Assembly: GCA_023954815.1 (NCBI GenBank)
Contig: JAGSHB010000058.1
Span: forward strand, 1-32,289
Length of the DNA: 32,289 nt
Direction: 5' to 3'
Origin: Myxococcales bacterium
Lineage (GTDB): Bacteria; Myxococcota_A; UBA9042
This document shows, one piece after another, positions 17,213 through 24,981 of the stretch (the first letter of the stretch is position 1; the number at the start of each line of letters is the position of its first letter). Made by a program: the position numbers and the translations under genes. Below the pieces are notes generated by a model. It was not told the origin of the DNA. It searched no databases and saw nothing but the letters and a program-made list of their open reading frames with translations.

Positions 17213-17289
17213 AGGCGCGTAGCTCAGTTGGTTAGAGCACCACGTTGACATCGTGGGGGTCAGCGGTTCGAGTCCGCTCGTGCCTACCA
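17213..17289 (+). tRNA. tRNA-Val (anticodon GAC)
   Basis: A complete 77-nt cloverleaf with encoded CCA. The acceptor AGGCGCG pairs with CGTGCCT (one G-U), the D arm is GCTCAGTTGGTTAGAGC, the anticodon stem CCACG/CGTGG holds the loop TTGACAT with anticodon GAC, a five-base variable loop follows, and the T arm is AGCGG TTCGAGT CCGCT. It reads GUC and GUU codons. It lies 117 nt before infC on the same strand, so the two may be transcribed together and the tRNA cut out. Confidence 0.97.
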
Positions 17290-17406
17290 TCGCAACCAGA
17301 ATCCGAAGAGGGCAACTGCCCCACCGGACAGCAGCCGTCGAAACAATCCTCGGCGTCAAGATGATCCCGCTGGTCCACGTGGCTGGCATGAGAGGTAAGT
17401 GCAAGC

Positions 17407-18060
17407 ATGGGTTTCCGTAGGTCCCGCGGTCGGGAAGACAATGAGCGCAGCCGCGAGCCGCGCGTCAACCACCGCATTCGGGTGCCCGAGGTTCGCCTCG
17501 TGGGTCTCGAAGCAGAGCAGCTCGGAATCGTACCTGTGGAGGAGGCCATGCGCCTCGCCCAGGAGGCTGGCGTCGATCTCGTCGAGGTCGCCCCAACCGC
17601 TCGCCCACCTGTTTGCCGGATCATGGACTACGGCAAGTTCAAGTACCTGCAGAAAAAGCGGGCACAAGAAGCCAAGCGTAGTTCGACCCACATCGAGGTG
17701 AAAGAGGTCAAGTTTCGTCCCAAGACGGAGCGCCATGACTTCGAGACCAAGATGAACCGCGCGCGTCGCTTTCTCGGCGACAACAACCGCGTCAAGGTCA
17801 CGATCATGTTCCGTGGTCGCGAGATGGCCTACACGGATGCACAGCGCAAGCGTCTGCTGGAGATCTCACAGCAGTTGAGCGACATCGCCATCCTGGATGT
17901 ACATCCGAAGATGGAAGGTCGCACGATGAGCATGATGCTCAACCCGAAAAAGGGTGGAGCAGCGAAAGAGAAGAACACCGATAAGAGCCCCGAGAAAGCG
18001 CGCGCCGCTGCCCCGGAGCAGAACAAGACCCAGGTGACCCATAAGGGTCGCCAGAGCTGA
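17407..18060 (+). CDS. infC: Translation initiation factor IF-3
   Basis: A 217-residue factor that binds the 30S subunit, keeps it apart from 50S and checks the start codon. The N domain begins [14 protein letters not shown] and has [14 protein letters not shown]; the linker is KKRAQEAKR; the C domain has [16 protein letters not shown] and [13 protein letters not shown] lysine-rich tail of about 35 residues ([20 protein letters not shown]) exceeds the E. coli length of 180, as in many deltaproteobacteria. The start is an ordinary ATG, not the rare AUU used for autocontrol in E. coli; GAGAGG lies about 11 nt before it. It is followed 10 nt later by rpmI. Confidence 0.97.
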   Translation: MGFRRSRGREDNERSREPRVNHRIRVPEVRLVGLEAEQLGIVPVEEAMRLAQEAGVDLVEVAPTARPPVCRIMDYGKFKYLQKKRAQEAKRSSTHIEVKEVKFRPKTERHDFETKMNRARRFLGDNNRVKVTIMFRGREMAYTDAQRKRLLEISQQLSDIAILDVHPKMEGRTMSMMLNPKKGGAAKEKNTDKSPEKARAAAPEQNKTQVTHKGRQS

Positions 18061-18070
18061 GGCAAGACCG

Positions 18071-18268
18071 ATGCCGAAAATGAAAACACGCCGCGGTGCG
18101 GCAAAGCGTTTCTCCATCCGCAAGAGCGGTAAGATCAAGCGGGCGAGCGCCTACCGCCGCCACTTGCTTGAGCACAAGCGCCGGAAGATGAAGCGTCACC
18201 TTCGTGGCAGCGACACGGTGGACTCGACCAACGAGAGCGCCATCCGTCGCATGATGCCGTACGGCTGA
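18071..18268 (+). CDS. rpmI: 50S ribosomal protein bL35
   Basis: A 65-residue basic ribosomal protein with the family's start [14 protein letters not shown] and the later [15 protein letters not shown]. Length and sequence are typical. GAGG lies 8 nt before the ATG, and the gene begins 10 nt after infC, as in the conserved infC-rpmI-rplT operon. Confidence 0.98.
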   Translation: MPKMKTRRGAAKRFSIRKSGKIKRASAYRRHLLEHKRRKMKRHLRGSDTVDSTNESAIRRMMPYG

Positions 18269-18277
18269 GCCAAGGCA

Positions 18278-18326
18278 CTGCTTCGGCAGCGAACATATCC
18301 GAGACAACAGACAGATTTTGTCTCGG
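18278..18326 (+). promoter_or_regulatory. Two hairpins in the rpmI-rplT spacer, possible L20 control site
   Basis: CTGC-TTCG-GCAG (18278-18289) is a short stem with the very stable UUCG tetraloop. It is followed by a perfect 9-bp stem CCGAGACAA/TTGTCTCGG with a 10-nt loop (18299-18326), ending 26 nt before rplT. L20 represses its own operon in E. coli by binding structured mRNA; these hairpins could play that role here, or simply slow decay. Neither has a terminator-like T run. Confidence 0.4.
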
Positions 18327-18351
18327 TAGCTAGAGATAAGAGGAGGCAGCT

Positions 18352-18711
18352 ATGCCGCGCGTAAAGACAGGGTTCAAAGGACGTCGTCGTCACAAGAAGT
18401 TCCTGAAGATGGCCAAGGGAATGCGGGGCGCTCGTTCGCGTCTGTACCGCACCGCTCGCGAGCAGGTGCTGCGCGGTCTGAAGATCGCCTACAAAGAGCG
18501 TCGTCGCAAGAAGCGCGCCTTCCGCGCCCTCTGGATCGCTCGGATCAATGCAGCGACCCGTGGTCTCGGTGGCAAGTACTCCGTGTTCGCCGGCTGGCTG
18601 AACAAGACGGACATCGAGCTCGACCGCAAGGTCCTCGCTGAGATGGCCCTCAAAGATCCGGCAGCTTTCCAGGCTGTCTACGAGCAAGCGAAGGCACAGG
18701 CCGCGGCCTAA
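18352..18711 (+). CDS. rplT: 50S ribosomal protein bL20
   Basis: A 119-residue ribosomal protein needed for early 50S assembly. The start MPRVKTGFKGRRRHKKFLKM and later RKKRAFRALWIARINAA are family signatures; length is typical. A consensus AGGAGG precedes the ATG. In many bacteria pheS and pheT follow; here an IHF gene starts 27 nt after the stop. Confidence 0.98.
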   Translation: MPRVKTGFKGRRRHKKFLKMAKGMRGARSRLYRTAREQVLRGLKIAYKERRRKKRAFRALWIARINAATRGLGGKYSVFAGWLNKTDIELDRKVLAEMALKDPAAFQAVYEQAKAQAAA

Positions 18712-18738
18712 GCCCCACAATCACGATAGGAGAACGTC

Positions 18739-19017
18739 ATGACCAAGGCTGATATCGTCGAGTCGGTGTACGACAAGCTGGGTGGATTCTCGAAGCGCGA
18801 AGCCGCTGAGATCGTCGAGCTGGTCTTCGAGACCCTCAAAGAGACCCTCTCAGAAGGCGAGAAAGTGAAAATCTCGGGCTTCGGTAACTTCGTCGTTCGC
18901 GAGAAGAAGTCGCGCATGGGTCGCAACCCGCAGACGGACGAGCCGATCCTGATCTCGGCTCGGAAGGTCCTGACCTTCAAGCCGTCGCAGGTGCTCAAGC
19001 AGCAGCTCAACGGCTAA
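18739..19017 (+). CDS. ihfA: Integration host factor alpha-like DNA-bending protein
   Basis: A 92-residue HU/IHF-family protein that binds the minor groove and bends DNA. The sequence MTKADIVESVYDKLGGFSKR, then VKISGFGNFVVREK and the DNA-inserting arm with RMGRNPQTDEPI and ISARKVLTFKPSQVLK, is closer to IHF-alpha than to HU. HU usually reads RNPQTGE; the D at that point is a small departure. GGAGAA lies 7 nt before the ATG. Last gene before a strong terminator, in the position ihfA holds at the end of the E. coli infC-rplT-pheST-ihfA array. Confidence 0.93.
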   Translation: MTKADIVESVYDKLGGFSKREAAEIVELVFETLKETLSEGEKVKISGFGNFVVREKKSRMGRNPQTDEPILISARKVLTFKPSQVLKQQLNG

Positions 19018-19058
19018 TCGGTGCAGCGAGCCGCAAGGTTCGCGCCCCAAGAAGTCTT

Positions 19059-19102
19059 GCGCCAACCAGCCCCTTTTCGGAGGGGTTGGTTGGCGCTTTT
19101 TT
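19059..19102 (+). terminator. Strong rho-independent terminator after ihfA
   Basis: A 15-bp stem (19059-19073 with 19082-19096; one G-U pair) around the 8-nt loop TTTTCGGA is followed at once by six T residues. It ends the infC-rpmI-rplT-ihfA unit and separates it from the MerR-type gene. Confidence 0.95.
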
Positions 19103-19176
19103 GTCTGACTCATTTTTGTCAGGCTACTGCGTCTGCGCGCATTGCATGACGTGGCTCGCCGTGGTGAGATCGGACC

Positions 19177-21123
19177 ATGAATACCCAGCCTCCCCCGCTC
19201 GAACTTCCCAACAAGGTCTACTTTCGCATCGGCGAGGTCGCCAAGCTACTGGCCGTTAAAACCCACGTCGTGCGGTTCTGGCAGCAGCAGTTTTCGTCGG
19301 TGCGACCCGAGCGATCGAAGACGGGCCGGTTCCTCTACACCAAGACGACTGTCGAGCGTCTCCACCTGATCAAGCACCTGCTCTACAACGAGGGGTACAC
19401 GATCAACGGTGCGCGAAAAGCCCTCAAATCCGGTCCCAAAGCCACGGGTACGTCCACCACACCCAAGGCCAAAGCAGCAAGCAGCGCGCCTACCCCCCCA
19501 GAGCCCGACGTAGCGAAGGCGGACAACGGCGTATCCGATGCTAGGCAGGCCGAGATCGAGGGGCTGCACGCCCAGGTTGACTCGCTGCGGCTGCGGGCAG
19601 CGGAAGTTGAGTCCTTGCGGGTCCAGGTCGCGGAGATGGAGGAGTTGCGCACGCAGGTCGGTGAGATCAGTGCCTTACGCGACGCGCTCGCAGAAGCGCG
19701 AGCCTCGGCCGATGCCGCAAACAGTGGCCACGAGGAAGGCGTCGACTTGCAGACAGCTGTGGCCGGAGCGACACAGCGCGCCGATGAGCTGGCAGCGTCA
19801 CTGGCAACGACGAAGGCCGCTCTGAATCAAGCGGAGCAGGCCCGCGCGGACACCATCAAGCGCGCCGCACGGGAGCTGAAGCGCACCAGTGAACGCGCCG
19901 ACGCCGCTGATGCCACTGTTGCCTCGTTGACGGAAGAACTGAGCGCGGCAAAGGCGAGCGCGGCAAAAGCCGAGGCCAACCTCCAGGCGCTGCGCCAGGC
20001 AGCCGATGCTCGGACAGCCGGGGAAGCCTCCAGTGCTGCGGAGACGGACGAACGACTGGCAGAGCTCGCTGGCTCGCTGGCAGAGGCGCGGCAACACGCG
20101 GACGCGGCTGATAAACGAACGGCCGCCATTGAGGCGAAGCTTGCGCGTGCCAACAAGCTCGCTGAAGGCGCAGCGCTCAAGGCCAAGGCGAGTAAGAACG
20201 ACCTGAAGGCCGCCTACAATGACGTCAAGGCTGCCAATGATGGACTGAAGGCTGCCTACGACGAATCCATGGCGGCCAAGGCGCAACTGCAGGCGCGTGA
20301 GACGAAGCAGGCAGCGGCACATGAGGCGCTGCAGACTGCGCACGCCAAGTTGCAATCAGAGCGCGCGGCCGATCAAGTCAAGATTGAGCAACTCACCGCG
20401 CAGACAGACGAGCTCTCGGCAGCCAACGCCCGCCTCACAGACGAAAGCGATGCGCTCAAACGCGAGGCTGAACGCCTGACGGCGTCGAACCTCTCCCTGG
20501 CCGACAACGTCGAGAAGTTGCAGGGCACTATCGCTGACCTGACAGCTGAACGAGGCGCATTTCAGGGCGCGAATGAAGAGTTGCAGACCGCCAATGAGTC
20601 GCTCTTGGAACAGCAAACCACCGCCACGTTGCGGGCAAGTGACCTCGCGGCGGACAACGACCGACTAAAGGCAGCGCAGGCGCAATTGGAGAGTCAGGCG
20701 GCCGCCGCAGAGGCAACCATGGTCACGCTGACTGCGGCCCATGAGGAGCTGAAGTCTGGCGCGAGTGCCTTGCGTGATGACAACGGCGCGCTACAGACCC
20801 AACTGGACGAACAACGCGCCGCCAACGAGGCGCAACGCAAGCGAACCGATAGCGAAGCCGATCGCGCGACACTCGCGGAGTCGAGCCTTGCCGACGCGAA
20901 CGCTGCGCTTGAGCAGTTGCGGGTTGCGACGGAGTCCGGCGGGGTGAACATTGTCGATTTGGAAGCCGAATTGCGTGACGCTGTGCGGCAACTTGAGGAT
21001 CTACAACTGGCCCTCGCCGATGCCGAAAGCGCTGAAGTACAGGCGGTTGGTCGAGCGGCTGTGCTGGAGTCGAGTTTGCGCGAAACCCTTGGTGAACTAA
21101 GGGTTTGGGCGACAGCCAACTAG
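19177..21123 (+). CDS. MerR-family DNA-binding protein with a giant coiled-coil tail
   Basis: A 648-residue protein. Residues 10-80 are a MerR winged helix-turn-helix: KVYFRIGEVAKLLAVKTHVV, RFWQQQF and TINGARKAL. This type of MerR regulator follows ihfA in many deltaproteobacteria but is normally short (about 110-250 residues). After a Ala/Pro/Lys linker (to about residue 125), some 500 residues are almost unbroken alpha-helical coiled coil rich in Ala, Glu, Gln and Leu (for instance LRVQVAEMEELRTQVGEIS and NDLKAAYNDVKAANDGLKAA, visible internal repeats). No membrane or ligand-binding domain is seen. It could be a DNA-bound scaffold or nucleoid protein rather than a metal sensor (inference). 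No strong promoter; a short spacer after the terminator. Confidence 0.85.
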   Translation: MNTQPPPLELPNKVYFRIGEVAKLLAVKTHVVRFWQQQFSSVRPERSKTGRFLYTKTTVERLHLIKHLLYNEGYTINGARKALKSGPKATGTSTTPKAKAASSAPTPPEPDVAKADNGVSDARQAEIEGLHAQVDSLRLRAAEVESLRVQVAEMEELRTQVGEISALRDALAEARASADAANSGHEEGVDLQTAVAGATQRADELAASLATTKAALNQAEQARADTIKRAARELKRTSERADAADATVASLTEELSAAKASAAKAEANLQALRQAADARTAGEASSAAETDERLAELAGSLAEARQHADAADKRTAAIEAKLARANKLAEGAALKAKASKNDLKAAYNDVKAANDGLKAAYDESMAAKAQLQARETKQAAAHEALQTAHAKLQSERAADQVKIEQLTAQTDELSAANARLTDESDALKREAERLTASNLSLADNVEKLQGTIADLTAERGAFQGANEELQTANESLLEQQTTATLRASDLAADNDRLKAAQAQLESQAAAAEATMVTLTAAHEELKSGASALRDDNGALQTQLDEQRAANEAQRKRTDSEADRATLAESSLADANAALEQLRVATESGGVNIVDLEAELRDAVRQLEDLQLALADAESAEVQAVGRAAVLESSLRETLGELRVWATAN

Positions 21124-21169
21124 TTACTTCGACATGCACTGGCGTCGCTGCTGCCCATCATTGCGACCG

Positions 21170-21189
21170 AAACGGGCCGTGAACCGTTT
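21170..21189 (+). terminator. Weak hairpin after the MerR-type gene
   Basis: A 6-bp stem AAACGG/CCGTTT with an 8-nt loop lies 46 nt after the stop. It is followed by GAATTTATAG rather than a clean T run, so it may terminate poorly or not at all. The rest of the 271-bp gap to 21395 shows no gene and no clear promoter. Confidence 0.25.
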
Positions 21190-21394
21190 GAATTTATAGC
21201 AGTCTAAGCTGTTGTTGCATGAAGCTCTTGCGTCGCTCTATCCGGACCACAATTGACGGCGCCCGCCCCTGGTGACGAGACGGGGGCTGTGCTATGCGAA
21301 TCGGCCCGATTGGCGGCCTGTGAAGTCGTGGCCGGGGACGCTGCGACACACGGATACGCAGCACTGGTCAATCGCCCCTTGGAGACCCCTGCAG

Positions 21395-22105
21395 ATGGAT
21401 GACACACAGCTGCTGCTTGAGACCGCTGAGGATCTCGATGGACCGCCCAAGGTCGAAGATGAGTTGCTCGCGCGCCGCGCTGAGGAGATCTGCGCCCACC
21501 TGCTGATCCGTCGCTACCTGCCCAAGAAGAGCTGCCGTGACCTGCTGCTGGACGACGAGCTGCGCGATAGCGTGCGCCGCCGGCTCTCTGGTGTGGGTCT
21601 CGAACTTGTCGATAGCTACACCTCTGACCACTTTGCCGTTCGGCTGGCGCCGCATATCGAAAGTGATGTGCGCTTCGACTGGGCGACCAACACCCGCCTG
21701 CCACGCGGTGCCCTCGCCCTGTTGGTGATCTTGTGGTCGAAGCTGGTGCTGCCGCGCCGGGTGGCCGGTGACGAAGCCCGGCGTAAGCGCCTGGAGCAGG
21801 CCGATGGTGACGGCGAAGCGATTGTGCCACCGGTGCTGCCCCGACCGACTGTAGCGCGTGCGGCCCTGTACGCCGAGTTCGGTCACCGCTTCGGCAAAAC
21901 GTCGTTTACCCGGTACGTTGGCCAACTCAAGAACGCCGGCTTCATCACCGAGAGTCGCGCCGGCGACCTGCGAGAGGGACCGCTACTCGATCTGCTCATC
22001 GACGGCGTTCAAATGGCTCGAAAACTCCGGGATTCTGTGCTCTGGGACCTCTTGGACAGCCAACAGGCGCAAGCCGCGGACGATGGCTATGGGGAGGAAG
22101 GCTGA
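21395..22105 (+). CDS. KITE/MukE-JetB-like winged-helix subunit of an SMC complex
   Basis: A 236-residue protein. After an acidic N-terminal helix (ETAEDLDGPPKVEDELLARR) it has a helical region with RRRLSGVGLELVDSYTSDHF, then RGALALLVILWSKLVL, a linker, and a second winged-helix-like stretch (YAEFGHRFGKTSFTRYVG, ending LKNAGFI). This order resembles DUF4194/JetB and MukE, the tandem winged-helix (KITE) subunits of MukBEF-type and Wadjet condensins. Its stop overlaps the SMC-like start by one nucleotide (TGATG), which strongly supports a stoichiometric complex. The ATG at 21395 is preferred over an upstream GTG; GGAG lies about 10 nt before it. The family call is by pattern and context. Confidence 0.7.
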   Translation: MDDTQLLLETAEDLDGPPKVEDELLARRAEEICAHLLIRRYLPKKSCRDLLLDDELRDSVRRRLSGVGLELVDSYTSDHFAVRLAPHIESDVRFDWATNTRLPRGALALLVILWSKLVLPRRVAGDEARRKRLEQADGDGEAIVPPVLPRPTVARAALYAEFGHRFGKTSFTRYVGQLKNAGFITESRAGDLREGPLLDLLIDGVQMARKLRDSVLWDLLDSQQAQAADDGYGEEG

Positions 22106-24921
22106 TGTTCACCTTTCGCGCCGTTGAGGTGATGAATTGGGACTACTGGTCGCACGTGCGCTTGCCGCTCGACGACCGCGTGGTGCTCGTCGCGGGCCCC
22201 AATGGCTCCGGCAAGACGACCCTGCTCGATGCCATTCGTGTGCTGCTCAACGCCACCCGTCTGTCGACCTCGCGCAAGCTGCCGCAATACCTGCGGGAAG
22301 ATACAGGCGTCGCGGTTATCAAGGCCTTGGTCGACAATCCACCCACCCACGCTGGCAGGCGCCCGTGGAGCCATCTCGGTCGCTTTGAGGATGAGGTGAC
22401 GCTCGCGTGCGTGCTGGAACGCAAGAAGGGCAAGTGGGAGCGCCGGTACCTCGTCGTGGGCGGCGATGCGCCGATCGAGACGCTGAAGGACTTGAGCGGC
22501 TCGCTGCGGCCGATGGAATTCTCGCGCGAGCTGGAGCTGGCGCAGGTGCCCCGAACGCTGCTCAAGATCCTGGCACTTGAGCAGGGTGAGACCCACAAGC
22601 TCGCACGGCGTACCCCGGTGCAGCTGCTTGAGTACGTGCTGGAAATGCAGGGTGACAAGGCCGTCTTGGAGCGCTACGGCGAGGCCCGCGCGACCTTTCT
22701 CAGCGGCCAGCGCGACCTCGAAGGCTTCGAGCAGCGGTTGACCGTGATGCGCCTCCACGTCGACACCCTGCGGCGCGATGCGGAGAGCTATGAGCGCTTC
22801 GTACAACTCAAGGATTCCGAGCAGGAAGTACGGGAAGAACGGCTGCCGGCAGCGCGTTTCAAGGCGCTGACCGATCAGCTCGCGACCCTGAAGGTCGAAC
22901 GGGAGCGTGCGCAACGCACCCTGGCCGAAGCAGACGGCGTGCTCAGTGGATTTCACCGAGAGAGCGATGGTCTGGGCAAGGGCGTCGAGGAGATCAAAGC
23001 GTCCATCGTCGAGAAAAAGCAGGCCTACCAGACGCTGCTGAAGGACAAGGAAAAGCTCGATAGCAGCTACCGCGATCTTAAGCGCTGGGTGCAGGAATTT
23101 GAGGATTCGGGCGGTAGCGCTGACCAAAAAGATGTGCACAAGCTCATCGACGAGCGCGAACGACTCATGACCGCTGAGGGTGGTATCCGCGGCGAACTCA
23201 CAAGCCTCCTCGGCAAGATTGGCAAGCTGCGCCGCGAGCGGGAGAGCCTCAGCACCGGAGATAGCCGTCGTCGGCCTCCAGACTGGGTGCAGCGCATGGT
23301 TCGCGAGCTGCGCGGGATGGACATTCCGCACTCGCTGGTCGCTGACATGGTCGAGATCACCGACGACCACTGGCACGTCGCAGTCGAGTCCATCTTGGGT
23401 CGCGAGCGGTTCACCATCTTGGTCGACAGAGAGCATACGCTGCCGGCACGAAAGCTGGCACAACGGCAGCGCTATCGTTGTTATGTGTCGGAGTACGGGC
23501 CGAGAACCCGGGCTAAGCCGCGGCGTGGCTCAGCCCTGGATGTGGTGCGCTTTTCCGATCCACGCGTGCCTGAAAACGTCACCCGTATGCTCAACAGCGT
23601 GACGCTGGTGGAGACGGTCGAAGACGGCCACGGTCTCGGTCGTGGCAGCATCACCATCACCCCCGACGGCTACAAGCAGGACGCCCGTGGCGGCATCTTC
23701 GTGGGTACCCAAGATCTCTACTGCGGCTCGGGTGCGGGCGAACATCGGACGCACCAGATCGACGGCGAATTGGGCCAGTTGCGCAGCCGCAGGGACGAGC
23801 TGCAACGCTCCTTGCAGCCCACAAATGCGCGGGTGCGGGTCATCGATGAGCAACTCGCAGCCGCCAAGGCGCGCGGGCGTCTACTCGATCGCCTGGGCGA
23901 CCCGGAGAGCCTGAAGGAGCGCCTCGCCGATCTATCGGAGAAGCGGCGCGCGGCCAGCGAGCGGCTCATGGCCTTGCTCGGTGAGGTCGACGACGCCAAC
24001 AACCAACTCATCGACAAAGAGCGCCGGATCTCGCTGTTGGAGTACCGCCATCGCGAGGCACTGCTAGAGCGCGATCGGGCACGTAGCAGCGCGGCGACAG
24101 TGGACTCGCGGATTTCGCGGGTCACGACGGATCTGGTCGAGGTCGAAAAACGCGTTCCTGAGGCCCTGCGCGGCCCAGCGGCGCTGGAGCTTCTGGAGTC
24201 CGAGGTGGTGCTCGTCGAGCGCCTCAACAGCTTGCGTCGCCGCGTCGAGGGCTGGACAGGTACCCGAGACGCGCGCGCTGTGGCGCTTTGGCAGAAGAGT
24301 CACGCTGAGTTGGTCGATCACGACAGGCAGTTGGCCCGCAGGCGGCATGAGCTCGACGAGTCGACCGACGAGTTGACCCAAGCGCGGCGGGCCTATGTGC
24401 GCGTTGTCGAGGAGACCATTCGCCGTTACCGCCGCAATGTGCTGGCCTTGGGCGAGCTGTGCCGGGTCGAAGTCGACGTGCACGTGCCGGGCGCTGACCA
24501 GCTCCACGCTGAGGGCGACGCCCTGCTCGGTCGTGCGGGTCTCGAGGTGCGCGTCGGTTTCGATGGCAAGCGGCCCGTGCCCGTCAACGACAGCCGGCTA
24601 TCTGGCGGCCAGTCCGTGGTCGCGTCGCTCATCCTGCTGATGGCCCTGACCATGAATGACGACGGCCAGACCGCTGGTTTCTTCATCCTGGACGAGCCCT
24701 TTGCCCACCTGTCCATCGAGCGCATCGACGAGGTCGCCCGCTTCCTAGAAGTGACCCGCGCGCAGTTCCTCATCACCACGCCGACGACCCACAATCTGCG
24801 GGTCTACAACCCCGCAGGTTTGACGCTGAATCTGCGCAAAAAGGCCGGAACTGCGCGGTTTGCGCCCGTACCCACCTTCTTGCGTCGCATCCGTACCGAA
24901 CTACCTCAGGTCGCGAACTAA
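22105..24921 (+). CDS. SMC-like ATPase (MksB/JetC-type)
   Basis: A 938-residue chromosome-structure-type ATPase. The N-terminal ATP-binding lobe has Walker A GPNGSGKT (31-38) and a Q-loop-like LEQGETHKL. Two long coiled-coil arms (about 170-390 and 545-770) flank a globular hinge (about 393-545; DIPHSLVADMVEITDDHWHV is like JetC/SMC hinges). The C-terminal lobe has the signature LSGGQ (832-836), Walker B FFILDEP (Asp863, Glu864) and LITTPTTHN as the D/H-loop region. All ATPase motifs are intact. At 938 residues it is much shorter than SMC or MukB and near MksB. A strong GGAGGAAGG site precedes the ATG. SbcC/RecN are less likely: no zinc hook, and a true hinge is present. It may compact DNA or act in plasmid/phage defence; no kleisin is adjacent. 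Confidence 0.88.
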   Translation: MFTFRAVEVMNWDYWSHVRLPLDDRVVLVAGPNGSGKTTLLDAIRVLLNATRLSTSRKLPQYLREDTGVAVIKALVDNPPTHAGRRPWSHLGRFEDEVTLACVLERKKGKWERRYLVVGGDAPIETLKDLSGSLRPMEFSRELELAQVPRTLLKILALEQGETHKLARRTPVQLLEYVLEMQGDKAVLERYGEARATFLSGQRDLEGFEQRLTVMRLHVDTLRRDAESYERFVQLKDSEQEVREERLPAARFKALTDQLATLKVERERAQRTLAEADGVLSGFHRESDGLGKGVEEIKASIVEKKQAYQTLLKDKEKLDSSYRDLKRWVQEFEDSGGSADQKDVHKLIDERERLMTAEGGIRGELTSLLGKIGKLRRERESLSTGDSRRRPPDWVQRMVRELRGMDIPHSLVADMVEITDDHWHVAVESILGRERFTILVDREHTLPARKLAQRQRYRCYVSEYGPRTRAKPRRGSALDVVRFSDPRVPENVTRMLNSVTLVETVEDGHGLGRGSITITPDGYKQDARGGIFVGTQDLYCGSGAGEHRTHQIDGELGQLRSRRDELQRSLQPTNARVRVIDEQLAAAKARGRLLDRLGDPESLKERLADLSEKRRAASERLMALLGEVDDANNQLIDKERRISLLEYRHREALLERDRARSSAATVDSRISRVTTDLVEVEKRVPEALRGPAALELLESEVVLVERLNSLRRRVEGWTGTRDARAVALWQKSHAELVDHDRQLARRRHELDESTDELTQARRAYVRVVEETIRRYRRNVLALGELCRVEVDVHVPGADQLHAEGDALLGRAGLEVRVGFDGKRPVPVNDSRLSGGQSVVASLILLMALTMNDDGQTAGFFILDEPFAHLSIERIDEVARFLEVTRAQFLITTPTTHNLRVYNPAGLTLNLRKKAGTARFAPVPTFLRRIRTELPQVAN

Positions 24922-24946
24922 GCGCTACCCAGGCCGAAAGTTCGAG

Positions 24947-24975
24947 ATGACAGGCGCGGGCTGGCCCCCTACGAT
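24947..24975 (+). promoter_or_regulatory. Promoter giving a possible leaderless mRNA for the TPR lipoprotein
   Basis: ATGACA (24947-24952), a 17-nt spacer and TACGAT (24970-24975) form a good sigma-70-like promoter. The -10 box ends only six bases before the ATG at 24982, so transcription would start at or next to the A of the start codon. No ribosome-binding site precedes the gene, which fits leaderless translation. Confidence 0.5.
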
Positions 24976-24981
24976 GCGTCC

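Noticed and set aside
17093-17404. Minus-strand frame reading GLEPLTPT across the tRNA
   Set aside because: It is the antisense of tRNA-Val and its surroundings, a familiar false gene; the tRNA cloverleaf is complete.
21204-21830. 208-codon minus-strand frame before the SMC pair
   Set aside because: Arg/Ala/Pro-rich shadow of the KITE-like gene and its leader; no ribosome site.
22087-23463. 458-codon minus-strand frame
   Set aside because: Lies wholly opposite the SMC-like gene; composition is that of a shadow frame in GC-rich DNA, with no motif or ribosome site.
19177-24921. MerR coiled-coil protein as the missing kleisin of the SMC system
   Set aside because: It has a MerR domain and unbroken coiled coil, not the N- and C-terminal SMC-binding domains of a kleisin, and is 271 bp away.
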